Source of the DNA: Pseudomonadota bacterium
GTDB lineage: Bacteria > Desulfobacterota > JAPLJL01
NCBI GenBank assembly: GCA_026388655.1
Contig: JAPLJI010000187.1
Coordinates: 1-53,299, forward strand
Direction: 5' to 3'
Length of the DNA: 53,299 bases
This document shows, piece by piece, positions 34,516 through 42,345 of the stretch. The notes under the pieces are model-generated. The model saw only the letters and a list, made by a program, of their open reading frames with translations, did not search any database and was not told the origin of the DNA. Position 1 is the first letter of the stretch, and the number at the start of each line of letters is the position of its first letter. The translations under genes were made by a program, and so were the position numbers.

Positions 34516-35478
34516 ATGATAATGAGCTTCCAGAGGAAAGTTGCCCTCGGCGTTGTCGCCATCTGCGGCCTGGCGATTTATTGTCAACCCAACCCTCCCC
34601 GGTCAACCCGCCCGGAGAACCCGGCGAAAATTAAAATCGTTACCACGATTTTTCCCCTTTACGATTTTGCCCGGAATGTCGGCCGGGAACGGGTGGAGGT
34701 GTCGTTGCTGTTGCCTCCCGGGGTCGAGGCCCATGCTTTCGAACCCCGTCCCAGCGACCTCAAGAAAATCGCGGAAGCCGACCTGTTCATCTATACCGGC
34801 AAGTTCATGGAGCCCTGGGCTCTCGACGTGCTCCTGGGCGTGCAACACCCCGGTTTAAAAGCGGTGGAAGCGGGGCAGGGGATCGGATTGATGAAGGGCG
34901 GAGAAGAGAAGGATGGAGAGGACGAACACGGCCACCACCATGAAGGGGCGGATCCCCACGTCTGGATGGATTTCGCCAACGCGGTCACGATGGTAGACAA
35001 TATCGCCCGGGCTTTGATCCAGGCTGATCCGGACCACCGGGATTATTACGGAAAAAACGCCCGGGATTATGAGAACGGGCTGCGGGCCCTCGATGCCCGG
35101 TTTAAAACCGGATTATCCCGGTGCGCCCACCGGGAGTTTGTCCACGGCGGGCATTACGCCTTTGGCTACCTGGCCCGGCGTTATCATCTGCAATACCTTT
35201 CCGCCCAGGGATTCGTGCCCGATTCCGAACCCACACCCCGGCAGATGATCGAACTTACCCGGCAGATCCGGGGACATGAATTGAAATATGTTTATTATGA
35301 AGAAATGATTGAACCCCGGGTTGCCGATATCCTTTCCCGGGAAACCGGAGCCAAATTGCTCCTTTTGCACGGCGGGCATAACGTTTCCCGGGACGAACTC
35401 GATCGGGGGGTTACATTTCTGGAACTGATGGAGAATAATTTGCAGAATCTTAAAATGGGATTGGAATGCCAACCATAA
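34516..35478 (+). CDS. znuA: zinc/manganese ABC transporter substrate-binding protein
   Basis: A 320-residue cluster-9 binding protein. The N-terminus is hydrophobic with a Cys (LAIYC) that may be a lipid site, though the lipobox is poor. Metal-site residues are the His in EAHAFEPRPSD, the His in DPHVWMDF, HYAFGYLARRY, and the acidic end residue in SRDEL. A His-rich loop (EHGHHHEGAD, ~140-149) lies between them, a hallmark of zinc-binding ZnuA. I chose the ATG at 34516; other in-frame starts are TTG 34486 and GTG 34510. It overlaps znuC by 13 nt. Zinc is most likely, but manganese remains possible. Confidence 0.88.
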   Translation: MIMSFQRKVALGVVAICGLAIYCQPNPPRSTRPENPAKIKIVTTIFPLYDFARNVGRERVEVSLLLPPGVEAHAFEPRPSDLKKIAEADLFIYTGKFMEPWALDVLLGVQHPGLKAVEAGQGIGLMKGGEEKDGEDEHGHHHEGADPHVWMDFANAVTMVDNIARALIQADPDHRDYYGKNARDYENGLRALDARFKTGLSRCAHREFVHGGHYAFGYLARRYHLQYLSAQGFVPDSEPTPRQMIELTRQIRGHELKYVYYEEMIEPRVADILSRETGAKLLLLHGGHNVSRDELDRGVTFLELMENNLQNLKMGLECQP

Positions 35479-36218
35479 TTTCCACCGAGCATTTGCACGT
35501 CCGGTACAACGCGGAGATGGCGCTGGCGGATGTTACCTTTACGATATCCTCCGGTGATTATGTCGGCCTGGTCGGCCCCAACGGCGCCGGCAAAACCACT
35601 TTGATCAAAACCATCCTCGGCCTCCTGGCCGCCGAAAGTGGCCGGATCGAGATCTTCGGCCGTCCGGCCGCCCGGTTTTCCGAATGGAACCGGATCGGCT
35701 ACCTGCCCCAGCGGGTCGCTTCCTTTAATCCACTCTTTCCAGCCACGGTCAAGGAGGTGGTGGGACTGGGGCTCCTGGGCCAGAAGCATTTTCCCAAAAG
35801 ATTTATTCCGGGGGACGGGAAGAGGATCGACCGGGCGCTCGAGCTGCTGGAAATCACGCCGCTCCGAGGCAAACTGATCAGCGAGCTTTCCGGGGGAGAA
35901 CAGCAGAGGGTTTTCCTGGCCCGGGCGATCGTGCCCGACCCGGACCTGCTCATTCTGGACGAACCGATCACCGCGCTGGACCCCCAGACCCGGGACAATT
36001 TTTTTTCCCTGATCAGCCGGTTCAACCGGGAGAAGGGGACCACCATCATCATGGTCACCCATGATGTGGGGAGCATCGGCCAATACGCGAATAAATTTTT
36101 ATATCTCGATCGGAAGGTGGTATTCTTCGGCCCATTTTTCGATTTCTGCCAGTCCCCGGAGATGAACAAACATTTTGGCGATTATTCCCAGCACGTGATT
36201 TGCCACCAGCATGATTAA
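35466..36218 (+). CDS. znuC: zinc/manganese ABC transporter ATP-binding protein
   Basis: A 250-residue ATPase with complete motifs: Walker A GPNGAGKTT, Q-loop YLPQR, signature ELSGGEQQR, Walker B LLILDEP and the switch His in MVTHD. It energises uptake together with ZnuA and ZnuB. The C-terminus ends HVICHQHD, a metal-binding-looking tail common in this family. It overlaps znuA by 13 nt. Unlike znuA-znuC, the next gene znuB is separated by a 282-bp gap filled with repeats, which breaks the normal coupling. Confidence 0.93.
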   Translation: MPTIISTEHLHVRYNAEMALADVTFTISSGDYVGLVGPNGAGKTTLIKTILGLLAAESGRIEIFGRPAARFSEWNRIGYLPQRVASFNPLFPATVKEVVGLGLLGQKHFPKRFIPGDGKRIDRALELLEITPLRGKLISELSGGEQQRVFLARAIVPDPDLLILDEPITALDPQTRDNFFSLISRFNREKGTTIIMVTHDVGSIGQYANKFLYLDRKVVFFGPFFDFCQSPEMNKHFGDYSQHVICHQHD

Positions 36219-36500
36219 TCCCTATCTAAAAAATAGATTGCTTCGTCGCTCCGGCTCTTTAATCAAAACTCTCCTCCCCCTTGAGGGGGGAGGATTGAGG
36301 TGGGGGTGAAATTAAAAATGGATTTTTCCCCCTCCCCTTCGTCCCCTCCTCTCCGAGCCAGAGGCTCTCCAGCGCCGGCGGCCACCCGGGGAGGGGATAT
36401 ATGTGAAAAGGTAGAGTCATTGCGAGCCCGAGCCTGTCGAGGGCGTGGCAATCTCAAAAACCGGACCTGGAAATCGGTCTGCCGTGAGCATGTTTGACTT
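36219..36500. repeat. 282-bp repeat-rich gap between znuC and znuB
   Basis: Holds a hairpin of CCTCCCCC (36273-36280) with GGGGGGAGG (36285-36293) around TTGA, a pyrimidine-rich counterpart near 36329-36400, and a short palindromic element at 36416-36455 bounded by ATTGC (36419-36423) and GCAAT (36448-36452). The layout matches the CATTGCGAG ... GTGGCAATC elements widely scattered in bacterial genomes. No gene is seen. Confidence 0.65.
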
Positions 36501-37322
36501 ATGGAACCGGTAAATTTTCTCCATTACGCTTTTGTCCAGAAGGCTTTCCTGGCCGGCGCGTTCATCGGCGGGCTTTGCGCCCTGCTCGGCTTGTTTCTGG
36601 TTTTGCGCCGGCTCTCCCTGATCGCCGACGGCCTCTCCCATGTGAGCTTCGGCGCCATCGCCCTGGGCCTGGCCCTCGGTTTTTATCCTTTAACCGTGGC
36701 CATCCCGGTGGTCCTGCTGGGGTCGTATTTGATCCTGAAACTGACCGAGAAAGCCAGGATTTATGGGGATGCCGCGATCGGGATCGTTTCGGCGGTCGGC
36801 ATCGCGGGGGGGGTGATCCTGGCCAGCGTCTCGCGGGGATTCAACGTGGATCTGCTGAGCTATCTTTTTGGAAATATCCTGGCCATCAGCGACCTCGAAC
36901 TGGTCCTTTCCGTGATCCTCTCCTTGGCGGTATTCATCCTGATCGGTTTTTTCTACCACGATCTGTTTGCCACCACTTTCGACGAGGAATCCGCCCGGGT
37001 TTCCGGGGTTAAGACCCGGAGGGTAAACGCCATTTTATTGTTCCTGACGGCGATCACGGTGGTCCTGGCGATCCGGGTGGTGGGGATTATGCTGGTTTCG
37101 GCGCTGCTCATCCTCCCGGCGGTTACGGCCCTCCAGGTGGCCCGGGGATTCCGGGGGGCGATGATAACCGCGGTTCTGGCTTCGGTTTCCTCGGTTCTGG
37201 CGGGAATCACCTTGGCTTTCTTTTTGGACCTTCCCGCCGGCGCCACCATTGTTATGCTGAATTTTTTCCTGTTCGTTCTGGCGCTTTTTTGTCGGCGGGT
37301 TAGAATAATTTCGTTATCCTAG
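36501..37322 (+). CDS. znuB: zinc/manganese ABC transporter permease
   Basis: A 273-residue ABC-3 permease with about eight helices. Typical motifs are LLGLFLVLRRLSLIADGLSH, SFGAIALGL, and TFDEESARVSGV, which is the conserved segment near the ATPase contact. VRVVGIMLVSALLILPA appears as IRVVGIMLVSALLILPAVTA. It completes the ZnuABC importer. The ATG at 36501 is preceded by a poor ribosome site, and the preceding gap is repetitive, so it may be expressed less than znuA-znuC or from its own start. Confidence 0.93.
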   Translation: MEPVNFLHYAFVQKAFLAGAFIGGLCALLGLFLVLRRLSLIADGLSHVSFGAIALGLALGFYPLTVAIPVVLLGSYLILKLTEKARIYGDAAIGIVSAVGIAGGVILASVSRGFNVDLLSYLFGNILAISDLELVLSVILSLAVFILIGFFYHDLFATTFDEESARVSGVKTRRVNAILLFLTAITVVLAIRVVGIMLVSALLILPAVTALQVARGFRGAMITAVLASVSSVLAGITLAFFLDLPAGATIVMLNFFLFVLALFCRRVRIISLS

Positions 37323-37354
37323 AGAAAATTTTAAAGGATTTGAGGACTGATTAC

Positions 37355-38143
37355 ATGGCGGTGATGACCTGGAAAGGAAAAATCTCCCGGGACAAATTAT
37401 GGGTGCTGATCGCCCTCGAGCTCGGTTTGCTGGCCGGCCTGGCTTGCGCCGAGAAAGGGGTAAAATCCGGACCGACCGCCGACGATCTTTTCGCGCGCGG
37501 GATGAAGGCGTTCCAGGGAAGGAAGGTGTGGGGCTTCATCAATACCCGGGACTACACCCAGGCCTCCACGCTCTTCCAGGAATTCCTGGACAAGTATCCT
37601 TATTCCCGCTTCGCCCCGGAGGCCCAGCTCCGCTTGGCGGATTCCTATTTTTTCCTGGGCGAGTATGATTCCGCCGTCCTGGTTTACGATGAGTTCCAGA
37701 AACTCAGGCCTTCCCATCCCGAGATACCCTATGTGCTTTACCAGCTGGGCGAATGTTTTTTCCGGCAGGTCTTATCTGTGGACCGGGACCAGGCGGCCGT
37801 GCTCTCCGCCCAGAAGTGGTTCGAGGAATTGATCCGGCGGTATCCGGAAAGCCAGTGGATGGCCGAGGCCGGGAAAAAGAGCCGGAAATGCCGGGAAGAC
37901 CTGGCCCGCCGGGAAATTTACGTGGGGGAATTTTATTACCGCCGGGGGGATTATTTCTCCGCCCTGGATCGCTTTAGAAATGTTTTGACCCTGTACCCCG
38001 ACAGCGGCTTGGGTGACCAGGCACTCTATGATTCATATCGCTGCTTCCGGGCGCTCGGGGACCAGGAGCAGGCCCGGGAGGCCCTGGAATCTCTCCGCAG
38101 TTCTTACCCGGGATCACCCTTTCTGCGTAAGTTGAAAGAATGA
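37355..38143 (+). CDS. bamD: outer-membrane assembly lipoprotein BamD
   Basis: A 262-residue lipoprotein with a lipobox LAGLAC near residue 33 and then about five TPR-like repeats (e.g. DYTQASTLFQEFLDKYPYSRFAPEAQLRL split over two helices, EYDSAVLVYDEFQKLRPSHPE). BamD is an essential part of the BAM complex that folds outer-membrane barrels such as those at 15, 23.8 and 43.7 kb. The ATG at 37355 is chosen with GAGG at 37342-37345; a TTG at 37340 would add five residues. The N-terminal charged stretch is a bit long. It overlaps the next lipoprotein gene by 4 nt (ATGA). Confidence 0.88.
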   Translation: MAVMTWKGKISRDKLWVLIALELGLLAGLACAEKGVKSGPTADDLFARGMKAFQGRKVWGFINTRDYTQASTLFQEFLDKYPYSRFAPEAQLRLADSYFFLGEYDSAVLVYDEFQKLRPSHPEIPYVLYQLGECFFRQVLSVDRDQAAVLSAQKWFEELIRRYPESQWMAEAGKKSRKCREDLARREIYVGEFYYRRGDYFSALDRFRNVLTLYPDSGLGDQALYDSYRCFRALGDQEQAREALESLRSSYPGSPFLRKLKE

Positions 38144-38736
38144 ACTGGTTACTGTTTCACACGATTTGGAAGTTTCCAGGCAGGCCACTCCTGAGGGGAA
38201 ATACCAAATCCCAAATCCCAAATCCCAAACAAATCCCACACTCCCAATCCCAATCCCAATCCCAATCCCAATCAAATCTCAAATCCCAGGTTCCGAATCC
38301 CAAACAAATCCCAAATTCCAAATTTGCAAATTTAAAATTTAAAACCATCCTTCTTTTTTCCTTAATTCTTATATTTTCCTGCGCCCAGGATGACCGGCAG
38401 TTGATTGCCAAAACCCTGCAACGGAGGGAAAAGGCGCTCGAAAAAAAGGATTTGAATCTTTACCGGGATTGTATTTCTCCCGCTTACCGGGATCCCGAAG
38501 GCCAGGACCTGTCACGGTTGCAACAGAGGTTTACCGAGGTAACCGAGGCTTTCGCAAGCATTGATTTCGAACCGGAACGGACCCTGGTTTACCAGAATGG
38601 CTCAACCGCCACGGTCATCCAGGATTTTGTCCTGCGTTTCCAACCCCAGGGGGAGGAGCCTTTCACCCGGAAGGGGAGGGAAAGAATTGTCCTGCGGAAG
38701 GAAGCGGGGACCTGGAAAATTATTGAGGGTCTTTGA
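38140..38736 (+). CDS. small lipoprotein with NTF2/SnoaL-like domain; repeats between start and signal sequence
   Basis: A 198-residue product. Its ATG overlaps the bamD stop (ATGA), the only in-frame start before the signal-like segment TILLFSLILIFSC (~residues 68-80). Between them lie ~60 residues of low-complexity sequence (Pro/Asn/Ser/Gln-rich, QSQSQSQSQS) encoded by simple repeats at 38203-38335. The mature part (~81-198) looks like an NTF2/SnoaL-type cone fold: a helix EKALEKKDLNLYRD, strands ending RIVLRKEAGTWKIIEGL. Either the repeats expanded inside a coupled gene or translation really starts elsewhere. The function is unknown; the link to bamD suggests an envelope role. It overlaps the convergent TPR gene by 17 nt. 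Confidence 0.6.
   Translation: MNWLLFHTIWKFPGRPLLRGNTKSQIPNPKQIPHSQSQSQSQSQSNLKSQVPNPKQIPNSKFANLKFKTILLFSLILIFSCAQDDRQLIAKTLQRREKALEKKDLNLYRDCISPAYRDPEGQDLSRLQQRFTEVTEAFASIDFEPERTLVYQNGSTATVIQDFVLRFQPQGEEPFTRKGRERIVLRKEAGTWKIIEGL
38203..38335 (+). repeat. simple-sequence array: 7-bp CAAATCC and 6-bp CCCAAT units
   Basis: About three tandem CAAATCC heptamers (38204-38229) are followed by five perfect CCCAAT hexamers (38243-38272) and more degenerate copies to 38335. They lie within the reading frame of the lipoprotein gene. Heptamer slippage would shift the frame; hexamer slippage would not. Confidence 0.85.
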
Positions 38737-39634
38737 GCCCGGAGAGGATCCGTTCCCTTTCCCCCCGCGCGGCTTCCGCTTTTTCCGATTGTCCTAAAGC
38801 CCGGTAAATCCTGACGAGGTTTTCCAGGTCTTGCTGGAGCCGGTAGCCGAGCCCGAGTTTTTCGTTGACCGACCGGGCCTGCAGGTAATTATTCAGGGCG
38901 GGTTCCAGCCGGCCCTGGGCCTCCTCCAGTCGTCCCAGATTGCCGAGATCGGAAGCGATTCCCGTCTGGTTCTCAATCCGCTGATCGATTTTGAGGGCCT
39001 CCAGGAAGTATTTCCGGGCCGCCGGATAATTTTTTTCTTCCAGGGCCAGGGAACCCAGGTTGTTCAGATTGGAGGCCTGGCGGGATGAATCCCCCAGCTT
39101 CCGGTTGAGCTTGAGGGCTTTCTGGTAGTTTTCCCGGGCGGAATTCAACCGGCCGGCGTCGCGCTCGACGAGCCCCAGGCTATTGGAGATGGAAGCCTGG
39201 GCGGTTTTATTCCCCGAGCTTTTCGCCAGGGCCAGGGCGAGGGTGAGATCCTCCCGGGCTTCGGTCTTTTCCCCCCGGTAGAACCGGGCCAGGCCCAGCG
39301 CGCCCTGGGATTCCGCCCTTCCGCCCTGGTCGCGGATCTGTTCCTGGATCCGGACCGCCTCCTGGAGCAGGGGGATGGCTTCCGGCGCTTTCCCGATTTT
39401 GATCAGGATCACCCCGATGCTGGTAAGATCCTGGGCCGCCCCGGCCTGGTTGGCGATGGACCGGTTGATTTCCAGGGATTCGGAGAGGTAGGCGAAGGCG
39501 TCGTCGTAGCGGGATTCCTGGTATTTCTTCACCCCGAGCCCGGCCAGTTCCTGGGCCCGGAGCATCTGGGGAGGGATGAGTCGGGGGCTGGAGCAGGAAA
39601 GGAAAGTCAAACCCAGCGCCCAGAACCAGGACAA
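38720..39634 (-). CDS. TPR-repeat lipoprotein-like protein
   Basis: A 304-residue protein with about seven TPRs of the Tpr_12 type (~40 residues each: DLTSIGVILIKIGKAPEAIP, NLNNLGSLALEEKNYPAARK, DLGNLGRLEEAQGRLEPAL). The N-terminus FWALGLTFLSCSS could be a lipoprotein signal. The start is uncertain: the reading frame stays open upstream to 39907, but that part is translated repeat DNA (see 39635-39940). I place it at a TTG (39634) directly before the hydrophobic stretch. It lies downstream of mlaE-mlaF-mlaD on the same strand, separated by ~300 bp of repeats, so it may be an accessory of that system or a separate gene. Confidence 0.7.
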   Translation of the reverse strand: MSWFWALGLTFLSCSSPRLIPPQMLRAQELAGLGVKKYQESRYDDAFAYLSESLEINRSIANQAGAAQDLTSIGVILIKIGKAPEAIPLLQEAVRIQEQIRDQGGRAESQGALGLARFYRGEKTEAREDLTLALALAKSSGNKTAQASISNSLGLVERDAGRLNSARENYQKALKLNRKLGDSSRQASNLNNLGSLALEEKNYPAARKYFLEALKIDQRIENQTGIASDLGNLGRLEEAQGRLEPALNNYLQARSVNEKLGLGYRLQQDLENLVRIYRALGQSEKAEAARGERERILSGLKDPQ

Positions 39635-39940
39635 TTGACGATTGTAGCCTCCGGCCCTGTGGGGCCTACCCTCCGGCCTGGAGGCCCTACGGGCTGGAAG
39701 CGGGCCCGGAGGGATTGACGAATGACAAATGAAAGGCGAAGAGAAAAGGGGCAGAGCGCAAAGGGCCAAGCGCCAAGACAATTGACGATTGTCGATTGAC
39801 GAATGACGAGTGAATCGCAAAGAGAGGAAGGGCAGAAACAATGATGTTATTACCCGGAAGTGGGGAAGGAATTTAAGATCAAGTTTTAAAGCGTTACGGA
39901 TTTTCATTCGTCAATCGTCAATCTAAAATCGTCATTCGTT
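39635..39940. repeat. 306-bp repeat cluster between mlaD and the TPR gene
   Basis: Contains a 68-bp palindromic element (39647-39714) and several CGATTGACGAATGA-type units at ~39713-39728, 39778-39810 and, inverted, at 39904-39937. The open frame on the minus strand across it reads as repeated RQLSW-type peptides and is not considered protein-coding. No gene is assigned here. Confidence 0.65.
39647..39714. repeat. 68-bp palindromic repeat, copy 1
   Basis: Bounded by GCCTCCGGCCC and GGGCCCGGAGGGA, near-perfect inverted ends. A second copy at 52737-52804 matches it in the same orientation with seven mismatches over 68 bases. It is flanked by CGATTGACGA-type repeats. Confidence 0.85.
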
Positions 39941-40828
39941 TTACGGTCCGGTTACGGTTTGAGGATAAATTTCCTCCCGGGCGTCCAGCTGGATCCGGGT
40001 CTGGTTCTGATTCACGGGGATTTTCCGGTTGAGGGGCCAGGTTTTCTGCACCGCCCGGATCACCTTCTGGGCCTCGATCAGGCTGGTTTCCCCCTGCTCG
40101 AGCAGGCGGCGGGCTTCCGGCGAGGCGCGCCGGATTTCCGCGGAGGTGGCCTTCAGGTTTTCCAGCGACTCGCGGGTATTTTGAATCGAGCGCAGAAGCT
40201 CCTGGTAAATATCTTCTTTCTCGGAGAGCAGGCGGCCGGCGCTGCCTTTGCCCTCCCGCAGCCGGTCGGTGATCACCGCCAGGTTGGTCAGGGTGGCCTT
40301 GAGTTGGTCCGAGGAAGCCACCAGTTTCTCGCTGAGCTCCTGCACGTGGAAGATAATCCCATCCACCTTGGAGAGGATGGATTCCAATCGCCCGCTCTTC
40401 AGGAGCTCGGCGAGTCCCCCGCCTTCCTCCGCGGGCAGGACGGAGAGCGGTTCCACCCGGGAGAGGAGGGGGGAACCCACGGTAATTTCCAGGACCTTGC
40501 CCCCCAGGAGCGAAGCGCTGGCCGCCCGCGCGACCGAGTCGGAGCGGATCTTGTCCAGAAATTTTTCCCTGACTTTGAACTTGACCTCGATCTGGTCTTC
40601 GGCGTTGAGATTGACCGCGATTACCTCCCCGATGTTGATTCCCATCATCTGGACCGCCGATCCCGGATTGATCCCGGCCGCTTGGGTGAAGACCGTGCGG
40701 TAGAAGAAGCTTTTTTCGAACCAGTTCTGGGCGCGCCCGATGGCGATGACGGCCACCAGCACCGTCAGGAGAGAAAGGATAATGAAGAGCCCCACGATTT
40801 TTTCCAAGTGGCGGAACTTGAATTTCAT
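39941..40828 (-). CDS. mlaD: MCE-domain phospholipid transport protein (MlaD-like)
   Basis: A 295-residue protein with one N-terminal membrane helix (IVGLFIILSLLTVLVAVIAI) and an MCE domain (~40-120: YRTVFTQAAGINPGSAVQMMG, GINIGEVIAV, SLLGGKVLEITVGS). A long coiled-coil C-terminus follows (~150-250), longer than E. coli MlaD. MCE proteins form hexameric rings that carry lipids across the periplasm. It overlaps mlaF by 4 nt (ATGA). Together with mlaE and mlaF it makes a compact Mla-type transporter; mlaC and mlaB are not in the window. Confidence 0.88.
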   Translation of the reverse strand: MKFKFRHLEKIVGLFIILSLLTVLVAVIAIGRAQNWFEKSFFYRTVFTQAAGINPGSAVQMMGINIGEVIAVNLNAEDQIEVKFKVREKFLDKIRSDSVARAASASLLGGKVLEITVGSPLLSRVEPLSVLPAEEGGGLAELLKSGRLESILSKVDGIIFHVQELSEKLVASSDQLKATLTNLAVITDRLREGKGSAGRLLSEKEDIYQELLRSIQNTRESLENLKATSAEIRRASPEARRLLEQGETSLIEAQKVIRAVQKTWPLNRKIPVNQNQTRIQLDAREEIYPQTVTGP

Positions 40829-41547
40829 GCCTGTCCTTCCTTTAACACCTGGAGCGCGGCGGCCTCAACTTCGGCCGGGCTCCCGGATTTAATGATTTTA
40901 CCCTGGTGGATGAGGATGATGGAATCGGCCACCCGGACGGCATCGGCAAAATTGGAGGTGGTGGTCAGGGAAAGAAACCCCTGCGGCTTCTGGGCCTGCA
41001 CGATCTGGACGATCATCTCCTGGAAGCGCTGGTCCGCCTCGGCCAGGGGATCGTCCAGGAAAAGGATCTGGGGATGGACGATCAGGGCCCGGGCCAGCGC
41101 CGCCCTTTTTTTCAGACCCGTGGAAATCTGGGCCGGCAGGCTTTCGGCATAATTCTCCAGGCCAAAGCGGTGGAGGAAATCCAGAACGCGGCCGGTGATC
41201 TCGGCCGGAGAGCCGGCGCCGTGATAACGGAGGGGAAGGGCCAGGTTGTCGGAGATGTTCAGGTTCGCGATTAAAGCCGTATCCTGGAAGAGAAAGCCAA
41301 AGCTCCGGTACAGGGGTTTGGCCTGAGACCAGGTGGCCCGGTGAAGGTCAATTCCGTTGACCAGGACCTGACCGGACCCGGGGGAGAGGATCCCGGCGGC
41401 CAGTTTGAGCAGGGTGGTTTTCCCCGATCCGCCGGCTCCCAGGATGACGGTGGAACGGCCCGGGCCCGCGGAGAAGGCCAGGGAATCAAAGATTTTTTTC
41501 CCGGGATACCCGAAGCTCAAGCCCTGAATTTCGAGGCGCGGTTCCAT
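40825..41547 (-). CDS. mlaF: MlaF-like ABC ATPase with altered catalytic motifs
   Basis: A 240-residue ATPase of the Mla-type lipid transporter. Walker A is intact (GAGGSGKTT, K43), as is the Q-loop (LFQDT, Q88). The signature is ISTGLKKR (141-148) instead of LSGG, and the Walker B is LFLDDP with Asp166 where the catalytic Glu is expected. At the H-loop, TTTSN (195-199) has no His. So three of the catalytic elements differ from active family members. It lies between mlaE and mlaD, so transport assignment is firm while ATP hydrolysis is doubtful or unusual. A partner ATPase from elsewhere is possible. Confidence 0.86.
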   Translation of the reverse strand: MEPRLEIQGLSFGYPGKKIFDSLAFSAGPGRSTVILGAGGSGKTTLLKLAAGILSPGSGQVLVNGIDLHRATWSQAKPLYRSFGFLFQDTALIANLNISDNLALPLRYHGAGSPAEITGRVLDFLHRFGLENYAESLPAQISTGLKKRAALARALIVHPQILFLDDPLAEADQRFQEMIVQIVQAQKPQGFLSLTTTSNFADAVRVADSIILIHQGKIIKSGSPAEVEAAALQVLKEGQA

Positions 41548-41556
41548 GAAAAAAGT

Positions 41557-42345
41557 TTACAGGTAAAAAAGCAAAGTGAGAAGACTGTTGGCGAGAAAGA
41601 CCAGGAACAGGGTCTGGACCATGGCCCGGGTGGTGGCCTGGGGAACCTCCGTGGAGGAGATATTCACGGAGAAGCCTTGGTAGAGGCAAACCAGGGCGAT
41701 CAGGTTCCCGAAGAAAAAGGATTTGAGAAGGGAAATGAGGAGGTCGGTCCCGGTGATCGAGGTGAAAAGGGTCCGGGTGAAGGAAGAGAAAGAAGTAATC
41801 AGGATGAGCTTGGCCACGATAAACCCGCCGATGAGGGCGATCAGGTCAAAGTAAAGGGAAAGGCACACCACCGCGGTGGTGACTCCCAGGATCCGGGGGG
41901 CGACAATGAACAGGCGGGTGTCGATGCCCATGACTTTCAGGGCTTCGATCTCGTGGGCCACGATCATGTTCCCGATTTCGGTGGAAATGGCCGTTCCCGA
42001 CCGGCCGATCACGAGGAAGGCGGTCATCAGGGGGCCCAGTTCGCGCAGGATTACCAGCACCAGGATTTTCCCCACGTATTCCTCCCCGCCGAAGCGGGGG
42101 AGCTGGGTCAGGCTCTGGATGATTACCACCACCCCCAGGAAAAGGGCGATGGTTCCGATCGTGGGCAGAGCTTCAATGCCGGTGAAAAGGATCTGGCGGA
42201 GCATGATTTGAAAGGAAAACCGGCGCTCGGCCCGGGGACTCATAAGCAGGGCGGCGAACGAGGAAGACCAGAGGGTGGAAAGCTCCACCAGGTAGTTAAC
42301 CAGGTTGAGGAATTTTTGCCCTAGGAAAGAAAGCAGATTTGCCAT
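41557..42345 (-). CDS. mlaE: MlaE-type lipid ABC transporter permease
   Basis: A 262-residue MlaE/YrbE permease. Signs are RQILFTGIEALPTIGTIALFLG, LRELGPLMTAFLVIGRSG, TEIGNMIVAHEIEALKVMGID (the family coupling segment), and PRILGVTTAVVCLSLYFD. About five helices are seen. It is the first gene of the minus-strand operon mlaE-mlaF-mlaD; the 9-nt gap to mlaF is tight. The operon probably moves phospholipids between membranes to keep outer-membrane asymmetry. Confidence 0.92.
   Translation of the reverse strand: MANLLSFLGQKFLNLVNYLVELSTLWSSSFAALLMSPRAERRFSFQIMLRQILFTGIEALPTIGTIALFLGVVVIIQSLTQLPRFGGEEYVGKILVLVILRELGPLMTAFLVIGRSGTAISTEIGNMIVAHEIEALKVMGIDTRLFIVAPRILGVTTAVVCLSLYFDLIALIGGFIVAKLILITSFSSFTRTLFTSITGTDLLISLLKSFFFGNLIALVCLYQGFSVNISSTEVPQATTRAMVQTLFLVFLANSLLTLLFYL

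Noticed and set aside
36300-36497. Small open frame between znuC and znuB
   Set aside because: It is translated repeat DNA, Pro/Arg-rich, without a ribosome site.
38203-38335. CRISPR-like array
   Set aside because: Repeats are 6-7 bp and contiguous, with no spacers and no cas genes.
39635-39907. N-terminal extension of the TPR gene
   Set aside because: It is made of CGATTGACGA-type repeats and the 68-bp element, and gives repeated low-complexity peptides rather than a signal or domain.
39959-42324. Long plus-strand open frames opposite the mla genes
   Set aside because: The minus-strand MCE, ATPase and MlaE permease sequences are unmistakable, so the plus-strand frames are shadows.
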